A DNA stretch of 64,000 nucleotides. It comes from Aquibium sp. A9E412. GTDB taxonomy: Bacteria > Pseudomonadota > Alphaproteobacteria > Rhizobiales > Rhizobiaceae. The DNA lies in the NCBI RefSeq assembly GCF_030398335.1, contig NZ_JAOAOP010000010.1, forward strand, positions 20,488-84,487, written 5' to 3'. The notes under the pieces were generated by a model. The model saw only the letters and a list, made by a program, of their open reading frames with translations, ran no database searches and was not told where the DNA came from. Position numbers and translations under genes: made by a program. Below, piece by piece: positions 1 to 8,629 of the stretch (positions are counted from its first letter, which is position 1; each line of letters begins with the position of its first letter).

Positions 1-1131
1 CGCCAGACCGGCCGCCGCGGGCCGCGCGCAGCCCTTGGCGCAGCCCGAAAGATGCAGCACCGCCGAGCCGTCGAGCAGCGCCGGCGCTTGCGCCGCGAGC
101 CGGGCGGCGAGGTCGCGCGTGGCAAGACCGGCCGAGGCGCAGGCGGGCGCGCCGGGGCAGGCCTCGACGGCGCGGCGCGGATCGCCGGCCGCGGTGACGA
201 GACCGAGCGCCCCGGCAGCGGCGGCGAGCGCCGTGCAGGCCTCAGCCGGCCCAACCGCCAGCAGCGCGCGGCCCGGCGCCAGGCGGAAACCCTCGATGCC
301 GCAGCCCGATGCGCGCTCGGCAAGCCGCACCAGCGTGGCCGCCGCGACGCTGCCGAAGGCGAGCCCGAGGCCGAGCGCCTGGCGCCCGGCGGCGAGCGCG
401 AAGCGGCCGACCGGTTCAGCCTCGGCGGCGGCCGGCGGCCGATCCGCCGCGGCGAGAAAGGGGGCGAGCGCAACGCACGCCGCGCCGGCGTCGAGGTCGC
501 GGCCGCGCGCCGTCGGGCCGGCCGCGGCCAACAAGCGCAGCAGCGCGACGAGGGCGGCCGGCGCGTCGTTGCGGCGCACGGCGCCGAGGGCGCGCGCGGT
601 AGCGGCATCGCCGCCGAGCGCGACATGCCAGAGCGGGCCGGACGCGGCCGCCGTGCCCGGCAGGGCGGCGAGCCGGATGTCGGCGGAAAGCCCGGCCAGG
701 CCGAGCCGACCGCCGCCGTCAACGGTGACGGCGAGCTTCGGCGCAAGGCCGCCGGCGAGGCCGGAGCGTGCGATCGCCGCACGCAGCGCGGCGGCGAGCG
801 GCCGCGCGTCCGCCGTCTCCGTCGGGTCAAGGCCGGCGAGCGGCGCGGTCTCGACCGTCGGGGCGGGCGCCAGGTCGAGGCCAAGCGCGGCAACCTCGGC
901 GGCAAGCCGCGGCGCGCTCCCGGCACTCAGGCCGCGAAGCTGCAGGCTGCCGCGCGCCGTCACCTCCATCATACCGTTGCCGTGGCGGTCGGCCAGCGCC
1001 GCCAACCGGCCGAGCGCGGCCGGCACCAGCGCGCCGTCGAGCGGCCGCAACCGCACCAGAAGGCCATCGCCGGTCGGCATCGGCCGGTCGAGCGCCGGGC
1101 AGGCGCCGCGTGCGAGAAAGGCCGCACTCAT
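1..1131 (-). CDS. cobG: Precorrin-3B synthase CobG, 3' end cut by the window
   Basis: The minus-strand frame is open from the ATG at 1131 to the window edge (377 codons). CobG is the iron-sulfur monooxygenase that turns precorrin-3A into precorrin-3B in aerobic cobalamin synthesis. Visible are the N-terminal ferredoxin/nitrite-reductase-like half (PTGDGLLVRLRP near residue 19, then TARGSLQLRG) and, at the edge, a siroheme/Fe-S cysteine motif SGCAKGCA. Family members are about 450 residues, so roughly 80 C-terminal residues lie outside. The start codon overlaps the cobN stop (ATGA), so it is translated as the last visible gene of the DUF1636-cobW-cobN-cobG operon. The long plus-strand open frames here are GC-rich shadows. 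Confidence 0.88.
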   Translation of the reverse strand, partial: MSAAFLARGACPALDRPMPTGDGLLVRLRPLDGALVPAALGRLAALADRHGNGMMEVTARGSLQLRGLSAGSAPRLAAEVAALGLDLAPAPTVETAPLAGLDPTETADARPLAAALRAAIARSGLAGGLAPKLAVTVDGGGRLGLAGLSADIRLAALPGTAAASGPLWHVALGGDAATARALGAVRRNDAPAALVALLRLLAAAGPTARGRDLDAGAACVALAPFLAAADRPPAAAEAEPVGRFALAAGRQALGLGLAFGSVAAATLVRLAERASGCGIEGFRLAPGRALLAVGPAEACTALAAAAGALGLVTAAGDPRRAVEACPGAPACASAGLATRDLAARLAAQAPALLDGSAVLHLSGCAKGCARPAAAGLA

Positions 1132-4100
1132 ACCGTCAGCTCCGCGCGCGCCGCGGCGAGGAAGGCCTCGATCTCGCCGTCGACAGCGTTGCGGCGCGGA
1201 TGCCACAGGCCGCGGCGGCGCGCGGCGGCGAAGCGCTCGGCAATGGCGCAGGCCGCCGCCGGGCTCTCGCGCAGCAGGAAGGCGCGCACCCGCGGATCGC
1301 CGAGATAGGCCTCTGCCACCGCCTCGATCAGCGCCGGGGCGACCGCGTGCGTGGTCTCGGCGAAGCCGACCAGGCGGTCGACGGTCTCGGCGAACTCGGC
1401 GGCGCCGCGCGGCCCGTGCCGCATCTGGCCGGCGATGAAGCGCGGGTTGACGGCGCGCGCGCGCACCACCCGCGCCACCGCCTCGGCCAGCGAGCGGGCG
1501 CGCGGGCGGGCGGGATCGGTGGTGTCGAGCGCGACCAGGTCGGCCTTGCCGCCGAGCGCGGCGACGGCGGCGGCGAAGCCGCCGACGAAGGCGACGTCGG
1601 CCGAGCCCTCGAGGAGGTCGCGGCCGGGATCGTCGCCGGCATGGATCAGGAGGCCGGCCTCGGCGACGCGCGCGGCGAAGGCGCCGGGCAGCGCCCGGCC
1701 GCCGCCGTCGGCGCCGCCATAGGCGTGGCTGGCGGCGTCGAGATAGGCGCGGCCGAGCTCGGCGCGGTCGTGCCACGCGCCGTCGGCCAGAAGCTCCTCA
1801 ATGCCGGCGCCATAGGTGCCGGGCGCCGAGCCGAAGATGCGCGGCGGCACGCCGTCGCCGGCGCCGGCCGCCGCCTCGGCGAGCGGGTTGTCGCCGGGCG
1901 CCTCGCGGCGCGCGGCAACGGCGCCGACCGCCGCGTCGAGGAGCGCGATCTGCGCGGGAAACATGTCGCGGAACAGGCCCGACAGGCGGAAGGTGACGTC
2001 GACGCGCGGCCGCCCGAGCTGCGCGGCCGGCTGCACCTCGATGCCGGTGACGCGGCCGGTCGCGGCATCCCAGACCGGACGGCAGCCCATCAGCGCCAGG
2101 CCCTGGGCGATCTCCTCGCCGCCGGTGCGCAGGCTGGCGCTGCCCCACAGGTCGATGACCAAGGCGCGCGGCCACTCGCCATGCTCCTGGGCGTAGCGGC
2201 GCAGCACCTCGTCGGCCGCCTGGCGGCCGAGCTCGAAGGCGGTCGGCGTCGGCATGGTGCGCGGGTCGGCGGTGAACAGGTTGCGCCCGGTCGGCAGCAC
2301 GTCTGTGCGCCCGCGCGCCGGCGCGCCGGAGGGGCCCGGCACGACGTGCCGCCCGTCGAGGGCGGCCAGCAGCGCGGCGCGTTCGGCCGTCGCGCTCGCG
2401 CGGCGCAGCGCATCGTCGTCGCCGTCCGCGATCCGGCCGTAGACGTGCTGGCCGTCCTTGACGGCGAAATCCTTCAGGTCGCACAGCCAGGCGTCGATGC
2501 GCCGCAGCGCCTCGTCCGGCTCGACGTCGTCGCCGACGCCGGCATCGGCGGCCAGCCCGGTCTCGGCGGCGGTGTCGACGATCAGCCGGGCGAGCCGGTC
2601 GCGGCGGCGCCGGTCGAGCCCGTCGGCCTGGGCGTACTCGTCGACGAGCTGCTCGAGGCGCTGCTGGTCGGCGTCGAGCCCGGCGGCGGTGAGCGGCGGC
2701 GGCAGATGGCCGAGCGTGACGGCGGCGATGCGCCGCTTGGCATGCGCGGCCTCGCCCGGATTGGAGACGATGAAGGGATAGACGACCGGCAGCCGGCCGG
2801 TGACGATCTCGGGAAAGCAGGCCGCACTCAGCGCCACGGTCTTGCCCGGCAGCCATTCGAGCGTGCCGTGCGCGCCGACATGGACAATGGCGTGGCAGCC
2901 CAGCGCGTGGCGCAGCCACAGGCCGAAGGCGACCAGCGCGTGGCGCGGCGGCCGCTCGGGATCGTGATAGTCGGCGCGCCGGTCGGCGGCGCGGCCGCGC
3001 TCGGGCGCCAGCGCCACGGTGACATTGCCGAAGGTCGCGGCGCGGAAGGCGAAGGCGCCGTCGGCGAGATCGGCGTCGTCGTCGGGCGCGCCCCATGCCG
3101 CGGCGAGCCGCGCCGCCGCCTCCGCCGGCAGGCCGGCGGCCGCGCGGCGGTAGTCGGCAAGGTCGAAGCGGGCCTCGGCCCGGGCCAGCCGGTCGAGCAG
3201 CCCGCGCGCCGTCGCCGGCACGTCCGCGACCCGGTAGCCGGCCGCCGCCAGGTCGGCCAGGATGGCGCGCACGCTTTCGGGCACGTCGAGGCCGACGGCA
3301 TAGCCGGTGCGGCCGGGCGCATTGGGATAGTCGGGCAGCAGCACGGCGATGCGGCGCTCGGCCGGCGGCGTCGCCCGCAGCCGCAGATGCAGCGCGACGC
3401 GCTCGGCCACCGCCTCGACGCGGTCGGGCTCCGGCCGGTTGACGAGGCCGCCGAAGCCGAGCGCCGCATCGGCCTCGCGCGCGTCCTTGAAGGCGACGGC
3501 GCCGGCCTGGATGCGGCCGTCCAGCTCGGGCAGCACGACGTGCATGGCGAGGTCGGCCGGCGCCAGGCCGCGCTCGTTCTCTGCCCATGCGTCGCGCCGC
3601 GTGGTCGCCACGACCGCCTGGAAGACCGGCACGCCGGCGCGGTCGAACAGCGTTTCGGCGCCCGGCTCCGCCCCGGCGGTGAAGGCGGTCGTCGCGACGA
3701 TGGCGGCCGGTCGTGCGGCTCCCAGCGCCGCTTCGACGAAGGCGCGCGAGCGGGCCTCCTTGAGGCTCGCCACGAAGACCGGCAGCGGCGCCAGGCCGCG
3801 CTCGGCGAGCGCGGCGGCGAGCGCGTCGACCGGCGCCACGTCGGCGGCGAGCAGCATCGAGCGGTAGAACAGGACCGGCACCACCGGCGCCCCGGGCGCC
3901 AGCGCGGCGAGCGCGGCCTCGCGCCCGACGATGCCGCGGGCCGGATCGTAGAAGCCGGCGCGCGGCAGCGGCCGCGCCTCGGCGACCGGCAGCGCCCGCC
4001 CGGCAAGGACCGACAGCCGGTCGACCAGAACGCGCATGTTGCCCGGCCCGCCCTCGCGGAAACAGGCGAGCAGCGCCGCGCGCTCGCCGGCCGGCAGCGT

Positions 4101-4490
4101 CGAGGCGGCGGCGAGCCGCTCGTCGGCCTCGCGGCACTCGCCCGGCAGCAGCACCAGCGCGATGCCGCGCGCCTGCGCCAGCGCGGCCAGCCGGTCGCAG
4201 CCGTAGCGCCACCAGTCGTAGCCGCCGAGCACGCGCACCAGGATGACGCGCGCATGGGCGGCCACCGACTCGAGCCACAGATCGACCGACATGGGGTGGC
4301 GCAGGTCGCGCAGGCTGGCGAGGCGCATCGTCGGCCGCTGCGGCCCGGCCGCCGCGCGCCAGGCGGCGGCGATGCCGGCCAGGTCGCTGTCGGTGAAGGA
4401 CAGCGCCACCATCTCGGCCGGGCTCTGGCCGAGGTCGACCGGCTCGACAAGATCGTCGAGCGAGGCGGAGCTGGTGGCAAGGATGTGCAT
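1128..4490 (-). CDS. cobN: Cobaltochelatase subunit CobN
   Basis: 1120-residue large subunit of the ATP-dependent aerobic cobaltochelatase, which inserts cobalt into hydrogenobyrinate a,c-diamide with CobS and CobT (not in this window). The N-terminus (MHILATSS, then DLGQSPAEMVALSF) matches the family start, and the conserved HVGAHGTLEWLPGK motif lies near residue 535. It is somewhat shorter than the roughly 1275-residue Pseudomonas denitrificans protein. The gene follows cobW by 4 bp and overlaps cobG. The operon is presumably under the cobalamin riboswitch at 6088-6300. Confidence 0.95.
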   Translation of the reverse strand: MHILATSSASLDDLVEPVDLGQSPAEMVALSFTDSDLAGIAAAWRAAAGPQRPTMRLASLRDLRHPMSVDLWLESVAAHARVILVRVLGGYDWWRYGCDRLAALAQARGIALVLLPGECREADERLAAASTLPAGERAALLACFREGGPGNMRVLVDRLSVLAGRALPVAEARPLPRAGFYDPARGIVGREAALAALAPGAPVVPVLFYRSMLLAADVAPVDALAAALAERGLAPLPVFVASLKEARSRAFVEAALGAARPAAIVATTAFTAGAEPGAETLFDRAGVPVFQAVVATTRRDAWAENERGLAPADLAMHVVLPELDGRIQAGAVAFKDAREADAALGFGGLVNRPEPDRVEAVAERVALHLRLRATPPAERRIAVLLPDYPNAPGRTGYAVGLDVPESVRAILADLAAAGYRVADVPATARGLLDRLARAEARFDLADYRRAAAGLPAEAAARLAAAWGAPDDDADLADGAFAFRAATFGNVTVALAPERGRAADRRADYHDPERPPRHALVAFGLWLRHALGCHAIVHVGAHGTLEWLPGKTVALSAACFPEIVTGRLPVVYPFIVSNPGEAAHAKRRIAAVTLGHLPPPLTAAGLDADQQRLEQLVDEYAQADGLDRRRRDRLARLIVDTAAETGLAADAGVGDDVEPDEALRRIDAWLCDLKDFAVKDGQHVYGRIADGDDDALRRASATAERAALLAALDGRHVVPGPSGAPARGRTDVLPTGRNLFTADPRTMPTPTAFELGRQAADEVLRRYAQEHGEWPRALVIDLWGSASLRTGGEEIAQGLALMGCRPVWDAATGRVTGIEVQPAAQLGRPRVDVTFRLSGLFRDMFPAQIALLDAAVGAVAARREAPGDNPLAEAAAGAGDGVPPRIFGSAPGTYGAGIEELLADGAWHDRAELGRAYLDAASHAYGGADGGGRALPGAFAARVAEAGLLIHAGDDPGRDLLEGSADVAFVGGFAAAVAALGGKADLVALDTTDPARPRARSLAEAVARVVRARAVNPRFIAGQMRHGPRGAAEFAETVDRLVGFAETTHAVAPALIEAVAEAYLGDPRVRAFLLRESPAAACAIAERFAAARRRGLWHPRRNAVDGEIEAFLAAARAELTV

Positions 4491-4494
4491 GGCG

Positions 4495-5532
4495 TCAGCC
4501 GGCCAGCGCCGCCTCGATCCGCGCGCGGTCGAGACCCTTCTCGCCGATCACGACGAGGCGGCCGCGACGCGGCTCGTCCGGCGCCCAGGCGCGGTCGAAA
4601 TAGTGGTTGACGCGCGGACCGACCGCCTGGACCAGAAGCCGCATCGGCTTGCCGGGCACGTCGGCGAAGCCCTTGACGCGCAGCACGTTCTGCGCCTCCG
4701 CGACGGCCGCCACGCGGGCGGCCAGCGCCGCCGGATCGTCGACCGGCGGCACCGCGACGACGAAGCTGTCGAAGTCGTCGTGGTCGTGCTCGGCCGCATC
4801 GTCGTGATGCGTGCGGCGGCCGTCGATGTGGTCCTCCACGGCCAGCCCGAGGCCGAGCAGCACCGAGGGGTCGACGCGGCCCCGCGGCGCCGGCACGACG
4901 CGCACGCCGCGCGGCAGGTGCGCATCGACGCGCGCCCGCGCCCGCTCGACGCCGGCGGCGTCGAGCAGGTCGGCCTTGGTCATCACCACCAGGTCGGCAC
5001 AGGCGAGCTGATCGTCGAACACCTCCTCGACCGGGTCGTCATGGTCGAGCGCCTCGTCGGCCAGGCGCTGGGCGTGCAGCGCGCCGAGATCGGAGGCGAC
5101 GCGGCCATCGGCGAGCGCCGCCCCGTCGACCACGGCGACGACGCCGTCAACGGTGACGCGGCTCCTGACGGTCGGCCACTGGAAGGCCTGCACCAGCGGC
5201 TTGGGTAGCGCCAGGCCGGAGGTCTCGATCAGGATGTGGTCGACGCGCGGCCGGCGCGCCAGGATGGCGTCGAGCGCCGGCACGAAGTCGTCGGCCACCG
5301 TGCAGCACAGGCAGCCATTGGCCAATTCGACGACGTTCTCCTCCGGACACGTGTCGATGCCGCAGCCCTTGAGGATGTCGCCGTCGATGCCGACGTCGCC
5401 GAACTCGTTGACGATGACGGCGAGCCGGCGGCCGCCGGCATTCTCCAGGACGTGGCGCACCAGCGTCGTCTTGCCGGCGCCGAGGAAGCCGGTGACAACC
5501 GTGCAGGGTACGCGGTCGAGGGTGGCGATCAT
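4495..5532 (-). CDS. cobW: Cobalamin-cluster GTPase CobW
   Basis: 345-residue G3E-family GTPase and metallochaperone, thought to deliver cobalt to the CobNST chelatase. Visible are the P-loop GFLGAGKTT (residues 15-23), the metal-binding GCLCC motif near residue 72, a GTPase MTKAD motif, a histidine/aspartate-rich loop (HHDDAAEHDHDD) and the CobW C-terminal domain. The ATG at 5532 is chosen because it overlaps the TGA of the upstream DUF1636 gene and places the P-loop at the normal distance. The open frame runs further upstream, but that part is in the DUF1636 shadow. Confidence 0.95.
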   Translation of the reverse strand: MIATLDRVPCTVVTGFLGAGKTTLVRHVLENAGGRRLAVIVNEFGDVGIDGDILKGCGIDTCPEENVVELANGCLCCTVADDFVPALDAILARRPRVDHILIETSGLALPKPLVQAFQWPTVRSRVTVDGVVAVVDGAALADGRVASDLGALHAQRLADEALDHDDPVEEVFDDQLACADLVVMTKADLLDAAGVERARARVDAHLPRGVRVVPAPRGRVDPSVLLGLGLAVEDHIDGRRTHHDDAAEHDHDDFDSFVVAVPPVDDPAALAARVAAVAEAQNVLRVKGFADVPGKPMRLLVQAVGPRVNHYFDRAWAPDEPRRGRLVVIGEKGLDRARIEAALAG

Positions 5533-5951
5533 GAGCTGCCTTCCGAAAAACCGAGGGGCGGGATGCGGGCGACGAGCCCGCGCTTGAGGGGCTCGGGGCG
5601 GCCGCGCCAGGGCAGCAGCCCGTTGTCGGACGCGGCATGGAGGCTGGCGCCGTCGACCAGCGCGGCGGCGTCCGCGACGTCGAGCCCGCCGAAGACGTAG
5701 CTCCAGCCGCCCGGCCGGGCGATCGCCGCGCTCAGCCGGCGCTTGCAGTTGCCGAGGCACGAGACGGTGGTCACCGCGACGCCGCTGCCGGCGGCCGCGC
5801 GCGCGGCCGCCTCGGCGAGCAGCCGGCCGGGCCGCGGCTCGGCGTCGTCGCCCTCGGCGTTGCGGCATCTGCGGCAGACATAGAGCGTGACGGCGTCAGG
5901 CCGCGCCTGCGCGCGGTCCTCGCCCCGAGGCTGGTTGTGATCGACGTTCAA
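5529..5951 (-). CDS. DUF1636 thioredoxin-like metal-binding protein
   Basis: 140-residue protein with cysteines spaced as in 2Fe-2S or metal-binding thioredoxin-fold proteins: LYVCRRCRN near the N-terminus and SCLGNCKRRLS later. This matches the DUF1636 family, which is common beside cobW and other cobalamin genes; its exact role is not established. It is the first gene of the leftward operon, directly downstream of a cobalamin riboswitch, and overlaps cobW by an ATGA. A role in cobalt handling is inferred from context. Confidence 0.82.
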   Translation of the reverse strand: MNVDHNQPRGEDRAQARPDAVTLYVCRRCRNAEGDDAEPRPGRLLAEAAARAAAGSGVAVTTVSCLGNCKRRLSAAIARPGGWSYVFGGLDVADAAALVDGASLHAASDNGLLPWRGRPEPLKRGLVARIPPLGFSEGSS

Positions 5952-6087
5952 GCGTGCCGCGCTCCCCGGCGCATGGACTTGCCAATTCCGACGGGGTGCA
6001 CGCGATCCGGGCGCGCCGAACGTGCGGCCGCGGATCGTCGATAGACGGCCTCCGGGGCACCCCGCCCGGCGGCCGGCATGGCAGTGT

Positions 6088-6300
6088 CGACGGCAGGTCT
6101 CCTGGCTCGCGGGTCACCGCCTGGCGCCGCCTTCCCGGGCATGCCCCGTTGCGGGGTGACCCAGTGGCCTCTGGCGCAGGCTCGTCGCTCACAGTTGCGG
6201 GGACAGCTGCGGCGTTGGGCAAGGCCCGCACCGCATTCCCTCTTAGCCTTCCCCGTTGCCGGAGAAGGACCGTCAGGCGCGAAGCCTATGCCGCGTCGTC
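6088..6300 (-). promoter_or_regulatory. Cobalamin riboswitch for DUF1636-cobW-cobN-cobG
   Basis: Read on the minus strand, this segment has the AdoCbl riboswitch signature: GGGAATGCGGT, the CCCCGCAACTGT segment, and the B12 box GAGCCAGGAGACCTGCC at 6092-6108. It lies about 140 nt upstream of the DUF1636 gene. High cobalamin should turn this operon down. Outer limits are approximate. Confidence 0.93.
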
Positions 6301-6367
6301 GCCGGCTGTCAATCGGGCCGATTGGGTTTGCGGAGCGGCGGGTTCTTCTCCTATAGTCGCCGCGTCG

Positions 6368-6545
6368 TCGGTTCCCGAAAGGGACCAGAGGGAATGCGGT
6401 AAGGCGCGATGCGCCGAAGCCGCGGCTGCCCCCGCAACTGTGTGCGGTGAGCCCGTTTCCCCTCGACGCCACTGGTGCGCAAGCGCCGGGAAGGCGGGAG
6501 GCGGGCAGCGATCCGTGAGCCAGGAGACCTGCCGGCGACCGAACG
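6368..6545 (+). promoter_or_regulatory. Cobalamin riboswitch for cbtB-cbtA-cobPOQ
   Basis: The plus strand shows GGGAATGCGGTAAGG, then GCCCCCGCAACTGTGTGCGG, and the B12 box GAGCCAGGAGACCTGCCGGC around 6516-6535, all hallmarks of a cobalamin riboswitch. It is back to back with the minus-strand riboswitch at 6088-6300 and about 45 nt upstream of cbtB. Limits are approximate. Confidence 0.93.
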
Positions 6546-6587
6546 CAACGCCATCACCCCTCGGGCGGAGGGGGAAAGGACCCGATC

Positions 6588-6767
6588 ATGACCACTGCCA
6601 CATCCACCCTCGGTGCGGGCGCATCGCGTGCCTCGCGCGCCGTGCAGCTCGGCGCGGCCGGCCTGCTCGGGCTGTTCGTCGTCGGCTTCGCCGGCTTCGC
6701 GCAGTCCGACGTCGTGCACAACGCGGCGCACGACTACCGCCATTCGATGGCCTTTCCCTGCCACTGA
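6588..6767 (+). CDS. cbtB: Cobalt transporter small subunit CbtB
   Basis: 59-residue protein with one membrane segment (about residues 18-38) and a histidine-rich C-terminus ending HNAAHDYRHSMAFPCH, the typical CbtB tail, probably a cobalt ligand site. A strong purine-rich ribosome-binding site (GGAGGGGGAAAGGA) lies just upstream of the ATG at 6588. It is first in the rightward operon after the cobalamin riboswitch and is followed 15 nt later by cbtA. CbtAB is a predicted cobalt uptake system controlled by B12 in proteobacteria. Confidence 0.93.
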   Translation: MTTATSTLGAGASRASRAVQLGAAGLLGLFVVGFAGFAQSDVVHNAAHDYRHSMAFPCH

Positions 6768-6782
6768 GGGAGAGCCTTCATC

Positions 6783-7502
6783 ATGACCCTGTTTCGCAAC
6801 GTCGTGTTCGTCGCGGCGCTGGCCGGGCTCGTCGCCGGGCTGGCGATGGCGGCCATGCAGACCTTCGTCACCGTGCCGCTGATCCTCGAGGCGGAGACCT
6901 ATGAAGGCGGCGCCGCAGAGGCCGCGCACGGCTATGACGGCGCGGCGGCCGGCCACGGCCATGGTGACGGCGCCTGGGCGCCGGCCGACGGCGGCGAGCG
7001 CCTCGCCTTCACGGCCCTCGCCAGCGTCGTCACCGCGACCGGCTTCGCGCTCGTCCTGCTCGTCGCCTCGGAGCTCGCCGGCGGGCTCGCCGGCTGGCGC
7101 CAGGGGCTGTTCTGGGGGCTTGCCGGCTTCGCCGTCTTCACCCTGGCGCCGGGCCTCGGCCTGCCGCCGGAGCTGCCCGGCATGCCGGCGGCCGCGCTGC
7201 CGGCACGGCAGGGCTGGTGGATCGCCACCGCGGCGGCGACCGCGGCCGGGCTGGCGCTGATCGCCTTGCGCGGCTCCGTGGCGATGGCCGTGCTCGGCGT
7301 GGCGCTGATCGTGGCGCCGCACGTCGTCGGCGCGCCGCAGCCCGACAGCCACGCCACCGCCGTGCCGGACGCGCTGCACCGGCGCTTCGTCGTCGCCGCC
7401 TCGCTCACCAGCCTGGTGTTCTGGCTGGTGCTGGGGGCTGCGGCCGGCGCGCTGCGCGGCCGCTTCGCCCGGGCGGCGGAGCCCGGCGCGACCCTTGGCT
7501 GA
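6783..7502 (+). CDS. cbtA: Cobalt transporter subunit CbtA
   Basis: 239-residue integral membrane protein with several hydrophobic segments and a periplasmic-type histidine-rich loop (HGYDGAAAGHGHGDG, about residues 47-62), as in the CbtA family of predicted cobalt permeases. It follows cbtB with a good AGGGAGAG ribosome-binding site. Its last codons overlap the proposed start of the adenosylcobinamide kinase gene, which indicates one transcript. Confidence 0.93.
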   Translation: MTLFRNVVFVAALAGLVAGLAMAAMQTFVTVPLILEAETYEGGAAEAAHGYDGAAAGHGHGDGAWAPADGGERLAFTALASVVTATGFALVLLVASELAGGLAGWRQGLFWGLAGFAVFTLAPGLGLPPELPGMPAAALPARQGWWIATAAATAAGLALIALRGSVAMAVLGVALIVAPHVVGAPQPDSHATAVPDALHRRFVVAASLTSLVFWLVLGAAAGALRGRFARAAEPGATLG

Positions 7503-8010
7503 GGCCGGCCGGCTGACGCTGCTCCTCGGCGGCGCGCGCTCGGGCAAGAGCGCGCATGCCGAGCGGCTGGTCGCGGCGCATCCCGGCCGGTGGCGCTACA
7601 TCGCCACCGGCCAGGCGCACGACGCGGAGATGGCCGACCGCATCGCGGAGCACCGCGCCCGCCGCGGCGCCGGCTGGCACACGGTCGAGGCGCCGCTCGA
7701 CCTGGCCGCGGCGCTGGCCGAAGCACCGCCCGGCGAGGCGGTGCTCGTCGACTGCCTGACGCTGTGGCTGTCGAACCATCTGATCGCCGGCAGCGACCTC
7801 GCGGCCGAGTGCGACCGGCTGGCCGCCGCGCTCGCCGCCCCCATCGGCCCCTGGTACGCGGTGTCGAACGAGGTCGGCCTCGGCATCGTGCCCGACAACG
7901 CGCTGTCGCGGCGCTTTCGCGACGCCGCCGGTCGGCTGCACCAGCAGGTGGCGAGGACCGCCGATTCGGTGCTGTTCATGGTCGCCGGCCTGCCCATGAC
8001 GGTGAAATGA
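7495..8010 (+). CDS. cobP: Adenosylcobinamide kinase / guanylyltransferase
   Basis: 171-residue CobP/CobU-type bifunctional enzyme that phosphorylates adenosylcobinamide and transfers GMP to it in the lower-ligand assembly branch. Visible are the P-loop LLGGARSGKS near residue 10, the RYIATGQAHDAEM segment with the following HRARRGAGW (the region of the GMP-accepting histidine), and VDCLTLWLSN. No ATG fits; the TTG at 7495, overlapping the cbtA stop, is the likely start and gives the normal length. Confidence 0.92.
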   Translation: MAEAGRLTLLLGGARSGKSAHAERLVAAHPGRWRYIATGQAHDAEMADRIAEHRARRGAGWHTVEAPLDLAAALAEAPPGEAVLVDCLTLWLSNHLIAGSDLAAECDRLAAALAAPIGPWYAVSNEVGLGIVPDNALSRRFRDAAGRLHQQVARTADSVLFMVAGLPMTVK

Positions 8011-8011
8011 G

Positions 8012-8626
8012 ATGACCGAGATCGACGACGACGCCCGTGCCCGCCACCGCAGCAAGATGGCCAGGCGCAAGGCCGTGCAGGACGCGGAGGTCGCCGAGAA
8101 GACCATTGAGAAGGGCCTGCTGATCGTCAACACCGGCCCCGGCAAGGGCAAGACGACGGCTGCCTTCGGCCTGGCGCTGCGCATGCTCGGCCACGGCCGC
8201 CGCGTCGGCGTCGTGCAGTTCATCAAGGGCGCCTGGCACACCGGCGAGAAGGAGGCCTTCGCCGTCTTCGGCGACCGCGTGGCCTGGCACACCATGGGCG
8301 AGGGCTTCACCTGGGAGACGCAGGACCTGGAGCGCGACCGCGCGGCGGCCGCACGCGCCTGGGACCGGGCGCAGGCGCTGATGGCCGACCCGCGCATCGC
8401 CCTCGTCGTGCTCGACGAGCTCAACATCGCGCTGCGCTACGGCTATCTCGACCTCGACGCGGTGGTCGCCGCGCTCGTCGCGCGGCGGCCGGGGCTGCAC
8501 GTCGTCGTCACCGGCCGCAACGCCAAGCCGGCGCTCGTCGAGGCGGCCGACCTGGTGAGCGAGATCGGTGCGGCCAAGCACCATTTCGCCGCCGGCGTGA
8601 AGGCGCAGCAGGGCATCGAGTTCTAG
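8012..8626 (+). CDS. cobO: Cob(I)yrinic acid a,c-diamide adenosyltransferase CobO
   Basis: 204-residue CobA/CobO/BtuR-type enzyme that attaches the adenosyl group from ATP to the corrinoid cobalt. The N-terminus carries the usual basic helix (HRSKMARRKAVQDAEV), followed by the P-loop NTGPGKGKTTAAFG near residue 38, VVQFIKGAW and the VVLDELNIALRYGYL motif. The ATG at 8012 lies 1 nt after the cobP stop. Length matches the family. Confidence 0.96.
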   Translation: MTEIDDDARARHRSKMARRKAVQDAEVAEKTIEKGLLIVNTGPGKGKTTAAFGLALRMLGHGRRVGVVQFIKGAWHTGEKEAFAVFGDRVAWHTMGEGFTWETQDLERDRAAAARAWDRAQALMADPRIALVVLDELNIALRYGYLDLDAVVAALVARRPGLHVVVTGRNAKPALVEAADLVSEIGAAKHHFAAGVKAQQGIEF

Positions 8627-8629
8627 GTC

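Noticed and set aside
35..4610. Very long plus-strand open frames opposite cobG and cobN (for example 768-4610)
   Set aside because: They are arginine/alanine/glycine-rich shadows of GC-rich coding DNA. The minus-strand frames have full family motifs.
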